64,000 bases of DNA, from assembly GCF_027943255.1 (NCBI RefSeq), contig NC_072895.1, positions 37,670,001 through 37,734,000 of the forward strand, in the 5' to 3' direction. Source of the stretch: Anastrepha obliqua (Eukaryota; Arthropoda; Insecta; Diptera; Tephritidae). Made by a program: the position numbers and the translations under genes. How positions within the stretch are numbered: position 1 is the first letter of the stretch; each line of letters begins with the position of its first letter. The notes beneath the pieces are model-generated. The model was not told where the DNA came from. It did no database searches and saw only the letters and a program-made list of their open reading frames with translations. Shown here one piece after another: positions 1-11,080 of the stretch.

Positions 1-242
1 CATTGCAATAGTGGATTTTGATAAAGCATCTTCGGTGAGGTGATATATTCATTAAAATTCCTGATACTCACCTATATCTTCCTCCCTGATGTTAGGAGTC
101 TAAGAGTGCAGCTTTTGGTAAATATATGCTGCAAGATTTCTCAAATAGCGGTGCTCCAGCAGTACAATTGAGACAGCTAAAAATGAATTACTCATCTAAA
201 ACAAAAAATGTAAGTATTGCCACAGAAGTTGCACTGATTTAA
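1..242 (+). CDS. 3' end of an unrecognised plus-strand gene (two exons, partial)
   Basis: Positions 2-34 read IAIVDFDKASS and stop at a donor (TCG|GTGAGG). A 61 bp intron (35-95) ends in a pyrimidine-rich acceptor (CCTCCCTGATGTTAG). Positions 96-242 continue in phase 0 with 48 codons (starting ESKSAAFGKYMLQDF) to TAA at 240-242. A second donor-like site (AAT|GTAAGTATT at 210) leaves open that the gene continues to a later exon. Possible polyadenylation signals AATAAA lie at 397 and 525. I do not recognise the protein. Support comes only from splice signals, the typical short intron length and the joined open frame. The gene would be convergent with Hr51. Confidence 0.45.
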
Positions 243-978
243 TTTTTATTCCGAAGAGGTTTTGCTTTATTTAAATGGATTATACTACACCACTACTACT
301 ATATACACTAAATTACAAACATATGTACATACATACGTACATTGAACATATTTATTTAAAGCAAAATTTATTGTACGACCACAGAAACCGCCTAGAAATA
401 AAGACTTACACGCTCTTTGACCGTTTAACAATACTTCTTGAAGTCATTAGTGTAGATAACTGCCATACGAAACAGACAAGCAAAATTTAAATGGTTGGCA
501 TGAAATATTCTTTGACCTGAGCATAATAAAGTTGCGTTAAACGTAAGTATTTTATAAAATTTAGGTAGTAATTGTTCTTATTTAGATATTAATATGCCTG
601 CATTTATCAACGCTGGCCAAAAGAAAAATACTGCATGAGGGAACATTTTTAAACAACCGATTATTTAAATTTATATAAGTAAATTTCGAAAAGAAAAACA
701 TAAAATGGTTAGCAGAAATTTTTAAGGAGGAAAATTAAAAGACCCTTATAGCCATCGCTTTAATTGAGGATGGCATTGCTTTATAATTTATCTCATAAAA
801 AGAAAAAAAGTTTGCATAGTTTTAAACAGTTTCTACCAGCTGGGTTGGCACACACATAAGTTTTTATTTTCCAACTTTCGCTAACTTAAAGCCCTGTCAC
901 AATGGCAACGAATTTGACTGAGAGGTGCTGCTGTGGACTTCGCGGTGCCAGTCACAAGGCACAGAAAAGTTAATTGCA
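243..978. other. Intergenic stretch, probable 3' UTR then unclassified
   Basis: No coding region is recognised. The first ~300 bp may be the 3' untranslated region of the plus-strand gene, with AATAAA at 397 and 525. The rest is AT-rich and unclassified. Confidence 0.3.
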
Positions 979-1770
979 GGGGTTATATACAGTTAAAAGG
1001 CCGAAAAAAAGAATTTTTTCTGAGAAAACTTATTACTATATGTTATCTTTTATATGAATTTTAAGACTTAGTATTAGTAAAAATATTTATTTGGAAAGGA
1101 GCTACAGCTAAGCTCCCGGAGTCCTCTCAAAAAAGACGTTTTGCGGTGACCACTATATCTCTGAACTGGATTCTCTGAAATTCGAAAACCAAACAGATTT
1201 CGTTAAAGTAATGTTGTATATGTATATATATATATAATTGGATCGGCGCACCCCTTTTGCGTGTTTGGCCGAGCACCTCCTCATATTTGTTGCGTGCGTC
1301 TTAATGTTGTTCCACAAATAGAGGGAAATCTAGTAATTAATCGAAGGAATAAGCAAAATAATTTTTGTTTTTAAATGGCATCTTCTCAAAAAAAAAAAAA
1401 CAATTTTTGTTCAAAATATCGGCCTTAAATTGTTCATAAAAAAAATATTTATCGTTGAGAAAAAATCTTCGATTAATTACTAAAAAATATATTGTATTTA
1501 AGAAGCTCGTGTTAAAATTTGAGACTAATTGGTTTAGCCGTTTTCGAGTAATGTCGGTCACCGATTTTGAAAACACCATTTTGAGAAAAACGCGTTTAAA
1601 ATTTGAAAAGCACTTTACAATCACTCTGAAAAGCCTTTTCAAATTTGCGTGTAACTTCGAAAATATTCACCGGAACGATGTTAAATTTTCTGTGTGTATG
1701 CTTAAATATATGTACATACATTAAGAAAAAAAAAATCGATTTTTTGAAAATTCTAACTGTATATAACCCC
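979..1770. mobile_element. MITE-like element with perfect 17-bp terminal inverted repeats
   Basis: The ends are GGGGTTATATACAGTTA at 979 and its exact reverse complement ending at 1770, 792 bp apart. No transposase is visible. Inside lies a fragment of the tRNA-derived SINE (1236-1327). The interior at about 1540-1690 (AACGCGTTT..., TTACACGCAAATT on the other strand) recurs inverted at 34440-34640. The family is unknown to me; no clear target-site duplication is seen. Confidence 0.7.
1236..1327 (-). repeat. tRNA-derived SINE, 3' fragment (copy 1)
   Basis: This matches the tail of the SINE seen in full at 40928-41220 (AATTGG...GTGTTTGGCCGAGC...CACAAAT), in minus orientation and truncated before the tRNA-like head. 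It lies inside the 979-1770 element. Confidence 0.7.
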
Positions 1771-2639
1771 TTCAGTGAATAAATTTATTTAATTTTTAAT
1801 TTAGTATTTTCGTTTGATAATTCACATACATACAAACAGGTACATATCTTCTTTTTTCACTCACATATTGGTGAATTCTAAAACGGCGCACATTTCATGG
1901 CGCCAACTCATTTACTTAATGGGCTTTTTCTTCATCACAAAATTAGAAAAAAAAAAATAATAATCTTCCAAGAAATGTTCTATGGCTAATTTAATTTAGA
2001 TTTATTTTATACAAAAACTATTAATAATTCCTTTTTCTTAACCTGCATTTGTAATTTCAGCGTCTTTATGCCAAACTCTATTTCTTGGACTTTTAAATCG
2101 TGCTCCTTCCGTGTGAAATCCACATCGATTTTGAGCTTTCCTTGTTTTTTTCAGTTTTTTGAGGCAACAACGGTCCAGACATCTGTGAGTGGATTTGTTT
2201 TCATGCCTTGAAAGCGATGTGCAGCATTTTTCACAAATTGGCTGGAATAGATTTCTGCAATGAAACGTCTTAAGGTTTGTCTATTGAAAAATTAGTTATG
2301 TATGTATTTAAATACCAATAATAGGGACATTCCTTTCATTTCTTTTGCTGGTAGGATAATTATGTCTGCCTAAGTCCTGTTTTATGGAAAACAACTATGA
2401 ACCTGTATTATCGAACAGTACATTTATTTCAAACATTTTCAAAACGCAGTTATCCGCGCATTTTTCAAAAAACGTGCTTTGAGGTGTTGTACCCAATTTT
2501 CAGTGGAAAAAATGATAGGTACAAAATCAGTTTTTTAGTTTATGCGATAAAAACAATTAAAAATTAAATCGAAGATTTTTTATGTGACGTTTATTGCGAT
2601 TAGTACATAAAGTTGGAGTTAATATATTAGAAATATTTA
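1771..2639. other. Unclassified AT-rich stretch
   Basis: I see no supported gene here. The right part may belong to the Tc1-like relic that follows. Confidence 0.2.
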
Positions 2640-3185
2640 TACAAAATGGGACGCTCAAGACATTGCTCGGAAGTTGAAAAGAAAGCCATTGAAAAATTTA
2701 GAAAATTGGATAAAAACGATTCATGGAATAGCGAATAAAATGGAATGCTTAAAAAAAATATTTCGTAATACTTTTAAATCAGGCATAAAGGGAGCGAAAG
2801 AAGAGGAAAACGTATCAATAATGGTATGGGACTGCTTTCCGGTGGCAGAGGTTGGGCCAAATTATTTGATACAGGACAAAATGTGTTTTACAGATTATCT
2901 CAATATACTTTTTACGGTAATGTTGCTCAGTAAAGAGGAGCCTCTTAAATAGGAACTTTTACATAATAACGACCCAAAACATTAGTTGAAAATAGTAAAT
3001 AAGCGGAACTTTATTTTGCAGTCCACTTAGAATGCTTAAAGAAATCAATTGGTGGACAGGAGTGGAAAAAACACGAGCTATGCACAAACATTAGGAAGCA
3101 TGGTACTCTTTAGAAAATTTGTGCCAACCTAGTCAACTCCATGTCTCGAAGATGTCAGGAATTTATAAAAAAAGGATCTTCAACT
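2640..3185 (+). pseudogene. Tc1-like transposase relic
   Basis: Plus-strand fragments resemble Tc1 transposase: ISIMVWDCFPVAEVGPNYLI-like text around 2815-2870 corresponds to the VMVWGCFS motif, then the YLNILFTVMLL region (2897-2930), and at 3120-3165 SMSRRCQEFIKK matches the C-terminal SMPRRCQAVI motif. Stops and frameshifts separate the parts and the catalytic middle is missing. Confidence 0.6.
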
Positions 3186-3317
3186 GAACACTAAATTTGA
3201 TATATGCAAATTTAAACATTTGAAATTTGCTTCGATTTGTGATTATTATTTATTTGTCCCTATTATTATTTCCAGGTTGAAATGCTAATTGAGTCCTTAT
3301 TTTCTTTTTAACGGTTA

Positions 3318-4200
3318 TCATTCAAATGAAAGCTTTACGAAAGAGTGTTTCAGGTCATTGACCGGGATGTCCTTCAGGATGTCGGTACAAGCCTTTTGGA
3401 TGGCCTCTACGGACGCAAAACATATTCCTTTTATGGCCAAATGCAATTTTCCGAATAGGTAGAAGTCACAGTGATTGATGGTTAAAATGCGATTTCTAGT
3501 CAAAAAATCAGTCACAAGAGTGGAGTGGATGGAGTCACCCCTCATCGGTGCATTATCATGCAATAAGCGCCAGATTCTTCCTTCGCGGTATTCAGGGCGA
3601 ATTCGACGAATGTGATGCAACAAACGCTTAAAATGCCTAGATAGAAAATTGCATTGACGATTTGGCCCGTTGGCACGAACTCTTTGTGGATGATTCCCTT
3701 GGAATCGTAAAAACAAATCAGCATCGACTTGATTTTTGACTTCTCCAAACACGATTTTTCGGGTGGTGACTCGTCTGGGACCTTCCATTCGGCACTTTGA
3801 CGCTTAGTTTTAGATTCATGTTGGAAAGACGTCGTTTTCTCACCAGTTACAATGTTGTAAAGGAAGTTCTCGTCTTTTTTCGCCTCTTTAATGCGGTCTT
3901 TCGAATGCTAAATTCTGAGCAATTTTTGGTCCTCAGTTAACTTGTGCGGAATGAAACGTGCACAGATCTTTCGTAACCCCAAATTATCTGTTAAAATGCG
4001 ATACATCGATATTTTTGAGATAATCAACTCCGATTCCATGAATTTCAACGACAATTTCGGTTCATTTTTGATAAATTTACGGAATTTTCAAGGAGTTTTG
4101 GGCGGCCTGTATGTTCATTGTCATTTATGACCTCACAACCATCTCTGAAACGTGTAAACCACTCATGAACTCTGACACGAGAAAAATATAATGAGAAATT
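3318..4200 (-). pseudogene. mariner-type (DD34D) transposase, degraded
   Basis: Minus-strand fragments in several frames follow the order of a mariner transposase. Near 4130-4160 is a REWF-like helix-turn-helix part, near 3930-4060 LRKICARFIPHKL, near 3700 KSMLICFYDSKGIIHKEFVP, near 3560 WRLLHDNAP with the second catalytic Asp, and near 3460 the NHCDFYLFGKLHLA region. Frameshifts near 3550 and 3790 and loss of the SPDLAP motif show it is dead. Confidence 0.75.
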
Positions 4201-4835
4201 TCGGACGGATTTAAAATTGTACATTTTTAAATGGCTCGTGACTACAGGATGTAATAAAGACGTACAAACAAACTTAATAACGATTATTAAAAAATTCGAT
4301 TTATTAATTTTAACCTTTGCTACGTTCTTGGTGTTTTATCAGCTGGTTGTTTTGTTATTTATTTGAATGCTGTACTCAGAGTTTGAAATTTTAAATTATT
4401 GAGGCATTTGTAGAAAATCATCAATTGAGAAATGATCTAATATATGTGCACTCGCAATTCACAAATGTGTGTATCTTTATTTATGTAATATATTTATAAT
4501 TACATACAAACAAAATAATACCTCTAGCCCTTCTATATATACTTACACGTACATATATAATATTTACAATAAATGATTTTTATGTTCGCCGACATTTCAA
4601 ACGAAAACAACAGTTTAACTAATAGTTCCAAGTTTTCTATAATTAAGATCTATTCCATAGTATATGATATAATCATGCATATATACATATATTTATGTGC
4701 GTGGCACCGCGAATTTAACTGTTACTGATTGATTTGATACTACAGCACATGTTCGGAAGTCTTTTATATGGAAGAAACTGCGCTAAATAGTAGGTAAAAA
4801 AATATTTTCAACTGCATTCGTGTACATACTTTACC
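4201..4835. other. Unclassified AT-rich stretch
   Basis: No gene or repeat recognised; contains ATGTA-rich microsatellite-like runs common throughout the window. Confidence 0.2.
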
Positions 4836-5105
4836 AAAATTTAATGGGCTATAAAACTAAACACCGAGACATTTTCTAAGGATTTTGATTAAAAAGTTGA
4901 ACATTTGTATGCTAACTTTTTGATCATCCTTAAATTTTTATGAATTTGGTACAACATTTGGAACTTTGGTTGAATAGGTAGCACAAAATTAATAAACCTA
5001 TCGGAAGATGTTATAATTTTTACAAATGGCATCGGTACGGCATGGTTCGTCAATGATATTTGACACTTGTGAACTAGACAGCTGCAATATTTGGATAAGT
5101 ATGTA
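4836..5105. repeat. Degraded copy of the GGTGGCGCAAAATTAAT element family
   Basis: 4977-5091 (GGTAGCACAAAATTAAT ... GACACTTGTGAACTAGACAG) matches 26509-26620 and 10139-10240. The adjoining 4836-4970 (AATTTAATGGGCTATAAAAC) matches 26245-26345 and, inverted, 10335-10470, so the repeated unit is longer than the short MITE. Confidence 0.6.
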
Positions 5106-5428
5106 TATACAAACAAACATTCGGCAAGTGATTACACTAATAACATAGACAGACGATGGCGTTATTCGGGATTAACGACATAATTCGGAATTATCTCAGG
5201 TATTAAGTGCAACTAATGCGGATCAACTAATATACTGTATCCCGGTAATTTAAGCAAATAAGGAGAATTTCCGATGGCAACACTGCCGAAAAAGTACAGT
5301 TAATACCTATTGTGAATGGAAAGCAAGCAAAATTTTAAAGTGATGAACTAGAAAGGCTCAAAACAATCATTGCAGCATTAAAATTCTGGAACAATATGAT
5401 GAGCACAGCATTTATTTTATAGTATATA
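5106..5428. other. Unclassified stretch left of the rosa-like element
   Basis: No gene or known repeat recognised. Confidence 0.2.
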
Positions 5429-6740
5429 CAGGGTGGCTGATGAAAGCCGCTACCAAAAAAAAATTGAATAACTTTTTTTCTTTTTAAGTTATCTGTTCCA
5501 TTTTTGTTTTAATTTGCAGATTGATCTTTAAAATTTATTAAAATGGATAACTGGGACACGCAAACAAGAATTTGGATAGTCCGCCGCTATCACGCACTGG
5601 AGTCCGTAGTTTTGGTACAGAGAGAGTACAGGCGGATGTTTGGCGGCGATCCCCCGAGCAGATGGACCATAATGAGACTGGTGAATAATTTTGCTGAGCA
5701 AGGAACAGTCGCAAGAAGGCCTTATCATCGAAACCCACCAGTTCGGACGGAGGAAACGATCGCTGCTGTAGCTGCAGCTATACAAAGCAATCCAAGGGTT
5801 TCAACAAGAAGCTTATCTGCTCAACTTGGTGTCAGCCGACAGTCTTTGCAAACAATAATGCACAAAGATTTAGACTTATTTCCCTACAAAATTCAAATGG
5901 TTGACAAACTGAATGCAGCAGACTTGCCGATTCGCTTGGAATTTTGCCAGAAGATCCTGCAAATGGTGGAAGAAGACCAAAACATGTTAAACTGCCTTTT
6001 CATGTCTGATGAGGCCCATTTCGATTTAAACGGCAATTTGAACAAACAAAATTGTCGAATATGGAGTACTTCTAACCCACAGATACTCCACGAGACGGAA
6101 TTGCATCCTCTTCGCGTGACAGTGTGGTGTGCGGTTTCTTCACGCTGTATTGTCGGGCCGTATTTTTTTGAAGAAAATGGTCACACCGTTACGGTTGCTG
6201 GAGACCGTTATTTGAAAATGCTGAAAGAATTTTTCTATCCAGAACTACGCCGAAAGAGAATTCCTTTCAACTCTGTGTGGTTTCAACAAGATGGGGCAAC
6301 GTCTCACATAGCCCAGACTGTTATGACAGAGTTGCGACGAAAATTTCCCAATGAACTGATTTCAAGAAACTCCGAATTTCGTTGGCCCCCCAGGTCGCCT
6401 GACCTTACTGCACCTGACTTTTTCTTGTGAAGTTTATGTAAACAAGAAGTTTATAAAACAAAGCCAACAAATTTGGATGAACTAAAACAATCCATTCGGG
6501 CAACAATTGCGGCTATTCCTGTCGCAACTCTCAAAGCAGCAATGAACAACTTTTTACTAAGATGCCACACTTGTGTCAACGAGCATGGGGGCATTTAAAT
6601 TCAATTATTTTTAAAACTAGTTAAGCTACATTTAATAAAATTTAATGACCTTCAACTTGAAAAAATAAATAAATGAATTCCATACACTAAAAAAAAGTTA
6701 TTTAAGTTTCTTAATGTAGCAAAATTCATCAGCCACCCTG
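5429..6740 (+). mobile_element. Full-length rosa-like (DD41D) mariner-superfamily transposon
   Basis: The ends are CAGGGTGGCTGATGAA at 5429 and its inverse ending at 6740, both flanked by TA, the target site of the Tc1-mariner superfamily. It is 1312 bp, a normal complete size. It carries one transposase frame with a single stop (see 5543-6598). It is the best preserved element in the window, so it probably inserted recently. Confidence 0.93.
5543..6598 (+). pseudogene. rosa-like DD41D transposase with one premature stop
   Basis: From the ATG at 5543 the frame encodes a DUF4817-type helix-turn-helix N-terminus (WIVRRYHALESVVLVQREYRR, then a second HTH with VSTRSLSAQLGVSRQSL) and a DDE domain. 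Catalytic residues are visible: first Asp in FMSDEAHFDLNG, second in WFQQDGATSH, third in SPDLTAPDFF. Forty-one residues separate the last two, the DD41D spacing of the rosa family described from Ceratitis. A TGA at 6428-6430, where relatives have the Trp of FLWG, interrupts the frame; it resumes in the same frame to TAA at 6596-6598 (352 codons in all). The stop removes the last 55 residues, so the copy is probably inactive unless read through. Confidence 0.9.
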
Positions 6741-6833
6741 TATATGTATAATGCATTGGCTAAAAAGTCGCGGGCCTAACACATAGATGGCACTAGTTTT
6801 ATTGCCTTCACCTCTTTTCAGTTCTTATTCACT

Positions 6834-7046
6834 TCCTACAGTTTCAAGCCGGCTCCGAACGGCAGATATTTTTTTATGAGACGCTTTTTCGTGGCAGAAA
6901 TACACTCGGAGGTTTGTCATTGTCTGCCGAGGGGCGACCGCTATTAGAAAAAACTTTTTCTTCATTTTCATCGAGATTCGAACTTACGTTCTCTCTGAAT
7001 TCCGAATGGTAATCACGCACAAAGCCGTTCGGCTACGGTGGCCGCC
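6834..7046 (-). repeat. tRNA-derived SINE (copy 2)
   Basis: In minus orientation the head reads GGCGGCCACCGTAGCCGAA with a tRNA-like A box, and the B box is GTTCGAATCTCG near 6985. The body (GGTCGCCCCTCGGCAG, CTCCGAGTGTATTTCTGCCA) matches the other copies. The 3' tail is missing beyond 6834. Confidence 0.85.
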
Positions 7047-7057
7047 ATAGTTAGTAC

Positions 7058-7905
7058 AACGTTAAAAACACAGCTGATGCTCTCCATTTCAAATCAACCG
7101 GACTATTCGGGTCATGTTCTTCGATTTCGATGTAACTCAAATATGTTGCTCTCTGGTCAAAATAATGAGACACGTATTTTGTTTGTTCGCCCGAAAAAAA
7201 TTTGTTTCAAGATTTATCGGCAATTTTGTTTTTCGGCTCATAATCGATTTTTTTTAATTATAATATATAAGAAAATTTTTTTTTTAAATGCTCATAACTT
7301 TGTCAAAAATGAACCAATTTTAATGATTCTGGGTTCAAAATGATCGTCATTACTTGCACGAGCGACTTCTTGTAGAAACAATTGCAAAAAAGTAGTTGAA
7401 AATTTTTTATTTTGCAAAAAACAAAAAAGATCCAAATTTTTTCGAAATTCAATTTTCAAAAAGTGTATTTTTTTTTTAACTTTTTCCAAATCAAGAGGAC
7501 ACCTCAAATTTCAATTGAGCTGAATGATCAGTAAATAAAATGAGTTGTTTTTGAGTAATGAATTTTTGAGTAAAAACCCTGTTTCGCACTTTTTGTTTTT
7601 TGCAAAATAAAAATGTTTAACTACTTTTTTGCAATTGTTTCTACATGAAATCGCTTGTGTAAGTAAAGACGATCATTTTGAGCCCAGAATCATTAAAATC
7701 GGTTCATTTTTGACAAAGTTATGAGCATTTAAAAGAAAAAATTCTTGCCGATAAATCTTGAAAAAAAAATTTTTCGGACGAACAAAAAAAATACGTGTAT
7801 CATTATTTTGACCAGAGAGCAACATATTTCAGTTACATCGAAATCGAAGGACGTGACCCGAATAGCCCGGTTGAATTGAAATGGATAGCACCAGCTGTTA
7901 AAATT
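7058..7905. mobile_element. Foldback element with ~300-bp inverted arms
   Basis: The left arm, starting AAAACACAGCTGATGCTCTCC at 7061, is matched in reverse by the right arm ending ...ACCAGCTGTTAAAATTTCA near 7903. Pairing continues through CAACCGG, ATGTTGCTCTCTGGTCAAAATAATGA, AATTTTTTTTT, ATGCTCATAACTTTGTCAAAAATGAACC and TAGTTGAAAATTTT, leaving a loop of roughly 190 bp. No coding region is present. Confidence 0.8.
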
Positions 7906-7984
7906 TCATGATATTCTATGCATTAGTTTGTGAGTTACTGTGCTAAGAGTGACGCTATTCTGTAAAACAATTGAGCCATTGTTT

Positions 7985-8570
7985 CCATTTCGTGTTTTAA
8001 TTTTACACTGCTTCTTGATGGGGAAAAATACCTTTCAAGCGAAGCAATACCTTGAAAAGTGTTATGAGAACTCCGCTCCATCAGAAATAATAACCAAACA
8101 ATGGTTTGTTGACTTCAAACGTGGTCCTAAAGATGCCGATGACGCACAACGCAGTGGACGTCCAAAGAACATCCAACAAATCCACAAAATCGTTTTGAAC
8201 GATCGAAAAGTGAAGTTGCGTGAGTTAGTTGACATCGTAAAGATATCAAACGAAGGTGTTGGCTTTATATTGCATGAACATTTGACTATGAGAAAGCTCT
8301 GTTCAAAGTGGGTGCCGCGTTTGCTCACTTTCAAGACAACGCACCATGTCGCAAGTCAATCAAAACAATGGCAAAACTAAAGTAAATGAATTGAACTTCG
8401 AATTGCTCCCACATCCAACGTATTCGTCAGATTTGGCTCGCAGCAACTGGCAGCAACAGCAACTGGGTGTTCGTAGACCTAAGAAAATGCTCACCTTTAA
8501 GAAATTTCGCTCGAAAATTATGCCTATTTTGAGGCAAAAGATAAATCATTCTACAGAGGGGTATTGAATT
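7985..8570 (+). pseudogene. mariner transposase, internally deleted
   Basis: 7985-8335 encodes the N-terminal half: RVLILHCFLMGKNTFQAKQYL, WFVDFKRGPKDADDAQRSGRP and ILHEHLTMRKLCSKWVPR, standard mariner helix-turn-helix and linker motifs. At about 8335 the text jumps to the C-terminal part (KLNELNFELLPHPTYSSDLA in broken frames, then KKMLTFKKFRSK), so the catalytic core with the first two Asp residues is deleted. Confidence 0.85.
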
Positions 8571-8660
8571 ATTAGAGCGGCGCTGGAATGATAGTGTTGT
8601 TCCTCATGAAAATTACGTTGATGAATAAAGTTAATCTTGAACAAAAAAAACGTGTTTTCT

Positions 8661-10045
8661 TTGAGGACTTTCCAGCTCATGTGTTATAATATGAATTACA
8701 AGCCTATAAATTTTATATCAAACTTACAATTTTCCAAATTTCTCGTTCTTTTTCCTGAGATGTTAGTTAGGATGCTAGTTTGCGCCAACACGTTCGGAAT
8801 TTCGTTAATTGTTTTGTTATTTCGGAGCAGTTTGAGAAATAGCAATTTAAATTTTTTTTAAATAATTAATTAATTTTTAGTATCAGGGAAGCTAATACCC
8901 GTATTTGTTGTCTGCGGCCTATCTTTTACTGACAAAATTATGAAATAAACAGCGGGTAACGGGTTGACGGGTACCCGCTGTCAAAATTAGAACACATTTA
9001 ATAGCACTAAATAGCACAGAATTCCGTCGAGGACAGATTTCTTCCTGTCGGTTATTTTTACGGTGGCAAAATAATTGATTCATTTTTTTCGACGTGGTGA
9101 AGACACGGGGTTGCGTTTCTGATTACTTAATGACAATTTATTTGCTTACAAGCAACAGCAGGCAAATAACAAGCAAATAATACTCGATTTGCACAAGAAA
9201 CCCAGAAAATTATCAATAATTTAGAAAGAAGTTTTTTTTTTTTTTGGAAAAAATGAGCTTCATCTAGTTGCTTCACAAAAATATAACAAACGAAAATATT
9301 TCACTACTACCGACTAAATTTTCCGATGGAAGTGGATGATGATTCCGTTATCCGCTGTCCCGCTGCAAATCTGTTCCGGGCCTGAGAGAACTCATTCCAT
9401 ATCAGAAAAACGTGTATGTTATTGATAGTATGTACATCGTAAAAGAGAAATTACTTTATTTATGTATTTGAAAACTTAAAATATGACAACACAACTAAAT
9501 ATGCAATTTTTTCAACTGCCAAATGGCTTATAGTACAAGTATGTAAATATAATAAAATCTTTGGTAAGGCGTTGGTTAACTAATTACTTCTCTGAAATGA
9601 TGTTGTAATTGTTAATTATTTATATAAAAATGGAAATAACACACGTATGTATGTACATTTTTGGATGAAGTTCTTTAACTCAATACACTGAAATCCCATC
9701 TATACTTATTCCTCATTAATAATAAGGATATATGCACATGAATAGATGCCTCTACTTGCCTGCAGAATATCGGATTGCCTCAGATTTAACAGTAAAGGAA
9801 TTGATATAAAATTACAGTAAAACCGGTCAGAGCGCAAACCTGCGATAGTCGGAGCAGATTTTGCAGTTCTTTCTTTCAATATTTCCTCTCAAATCACGTA
9901 CAAAAAATTCAGAGAAGTGGTTTTTTATATACAAGTCCAACTTGGCAATACCAGAATATCTTTTTTTAGTTGTTTTCAGTTTCTGTCATTAACTTTTGTC
10001 TTGACATTTGATACGTTGTTTAAAACGAACTATTTAACCTCTCAA
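8661..10045. other. Unclassified stretch with one strong hairpin
   Basis: No gene is recognised. A perfect short hairpin, CAGCGGGTA...TACCCGCTG, lies at 8951-8981. GC-rich text near 9340-9400 (ATCCGCTGTCCCGCTGCAAATCTG) may be the other end of the same unknown element. Confidence 0.3.
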
Positions 10046-10138
10046 TTATGTATGCGAAAAAAATATAGTACCTCAACATTTGGCAAGCGTTATTTTTTAA
10101 TTTAAATTATTTTTTACAAGAATAAAGTTTATTACATA

Positions 10139-10331
10139 CAGGATGGCGCAACAATAATCACCCCATTGTAAAATATTTTTGCAAATGGCGTCGTACGTCA
10201 ATCATATTTGACACGTGTGAACTATACAGCTGAAATATAAGGATTACCATCACTCTAGATCATTTTTTGTATTATAAATAAATAAAAAGTTATTCAAAAA
10301 CAAAATAAGACGATTAATTTTGCGCCATCTT
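10139..10331. mobile_element. Short MITE, GGTGGCGCAAAATTAAT family
   Basis: It begins GGATGGCGCAACAATAAT and ends ATTAATTTTGCGCCATCTT, degenerate inverted repeats matching the better copy at 26509-26736, with the same interior (GACACGTGTGAACTATACAGCTG). Confidence 0.65.
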
Positions 10332-10610
10332 TTAGTAAAGCCCATATTAATCCAAGTTTTATACTTTGTAAAAGATGTATAAAAATTCGACAAAACTTTA
10401 AAATTTTTTATCAGAAACTAAAAAAAAATGTGGATGCGCAATTTTATAGCCCGTTAAATATTAGTAAAGTGCAAGTTTGAATTTGCTCAAAGTTCTCGTT
10501 GATTTTATATAATTTTTTTCATATAAAAAAATTTCGTGGATTGTTAAGTATATGAGAAAAACGCGCAACAAAGGGATTTTCTAGCTACGTTTGAAATTTG
10601 GATTTTTATA

Positions 10611-10990
10611 AAGGGTGGTTAAATTTCAAGAGCCGATGCTGAATGTGAACCACACTTAAACGTCAACGACACCGTTGGACTTCCTTCTTTGGGGTTATTT
10701 GAAAGAAAAGGTGTATGTCGATAACCCAGCAACAATTCGAGAGCTAGAGGATGAGATAATTCGGCACATTAACGGCATAGAACCTCAATTATGCCTCACC
10801 GTCATCGAAAATTTGGACCATCGGATGGAGATGTGCCGCCAAGGCCGCAGCGGCCATTTGCCCGATATTTTGTTTCATACATAATTGGGCCATACCAATA
10901 TTATCATAATAAAGAGAAATTACAATAATTTCTTAAAAAACTTGTATTTTATTCAAAATCAACACCGGCCCTTGAAACTTAACTACCCTT
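10611..10990 (+). mobile_element. Internally deleted rosa-like element with intact TA-flanked ends
   Basis: The termini AAGGGTGGTTAAATTTCAAG and (inverted) AAGGGTAGTTAAGTTTCAAG are each flanked by TA. At 380 bp it retains only the C-terminal transposase codons 10675-10884: FLLWGYLKEKVYVDNPATI ... GHLPDILFHT, the DD41D C-terminal signature. It is a non-autonomous deletion derivative. Confidence 0.85.
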
Positions 10991-11080
10991 TAATTTTATG
11001 TTAAATATTGAACATTAAAAAAAAGAAAAATAAGTTAAAAGAGTTCAAAATGTTGAGGTGCTATATTTTTCGCGGATAGT

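Larger units (their letters stand above)
6754..8660 (+). mobile_element. mariner transposon interrupted by a SINE and a foldback element
   Basis: The left end (GGCTAAAAAGTCGCGGGCCTAAC at 6757) looks like the terminus of an insect mariner. The element resumes at ~7910 with the untranslated leader and N-terminal transposase (7990-8340), then ends by ~8660 without a recognisable right terminus. About 1.07 kb of foreign sequence (SINE 6834-7046, foldback 7058-7905) splits it, so the mariner is the oldest of the three insertions. Confidence 0.65.
10046..11080. repeat. Region bounded by inverted repeats, with two nested elements
   Basis: 10050-10078 (GCGAAAAAAATATAGTACCTCAACATT) recurs inverted at 11047-11075 (AAATGTTGAGGTGCTATATTTTTCGC). 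These may be termini or subterminal repeats of an older transposon that later received the elements at 10139-10331 and 10611-10990. Confidence 0.4.

Noticed and set aside
8951..8981. Rho-independent-like terminator or regulatory hairpin
   Set aside because: Bacterial terminators do not apply in this genome; it is more likely part of a transposon end.
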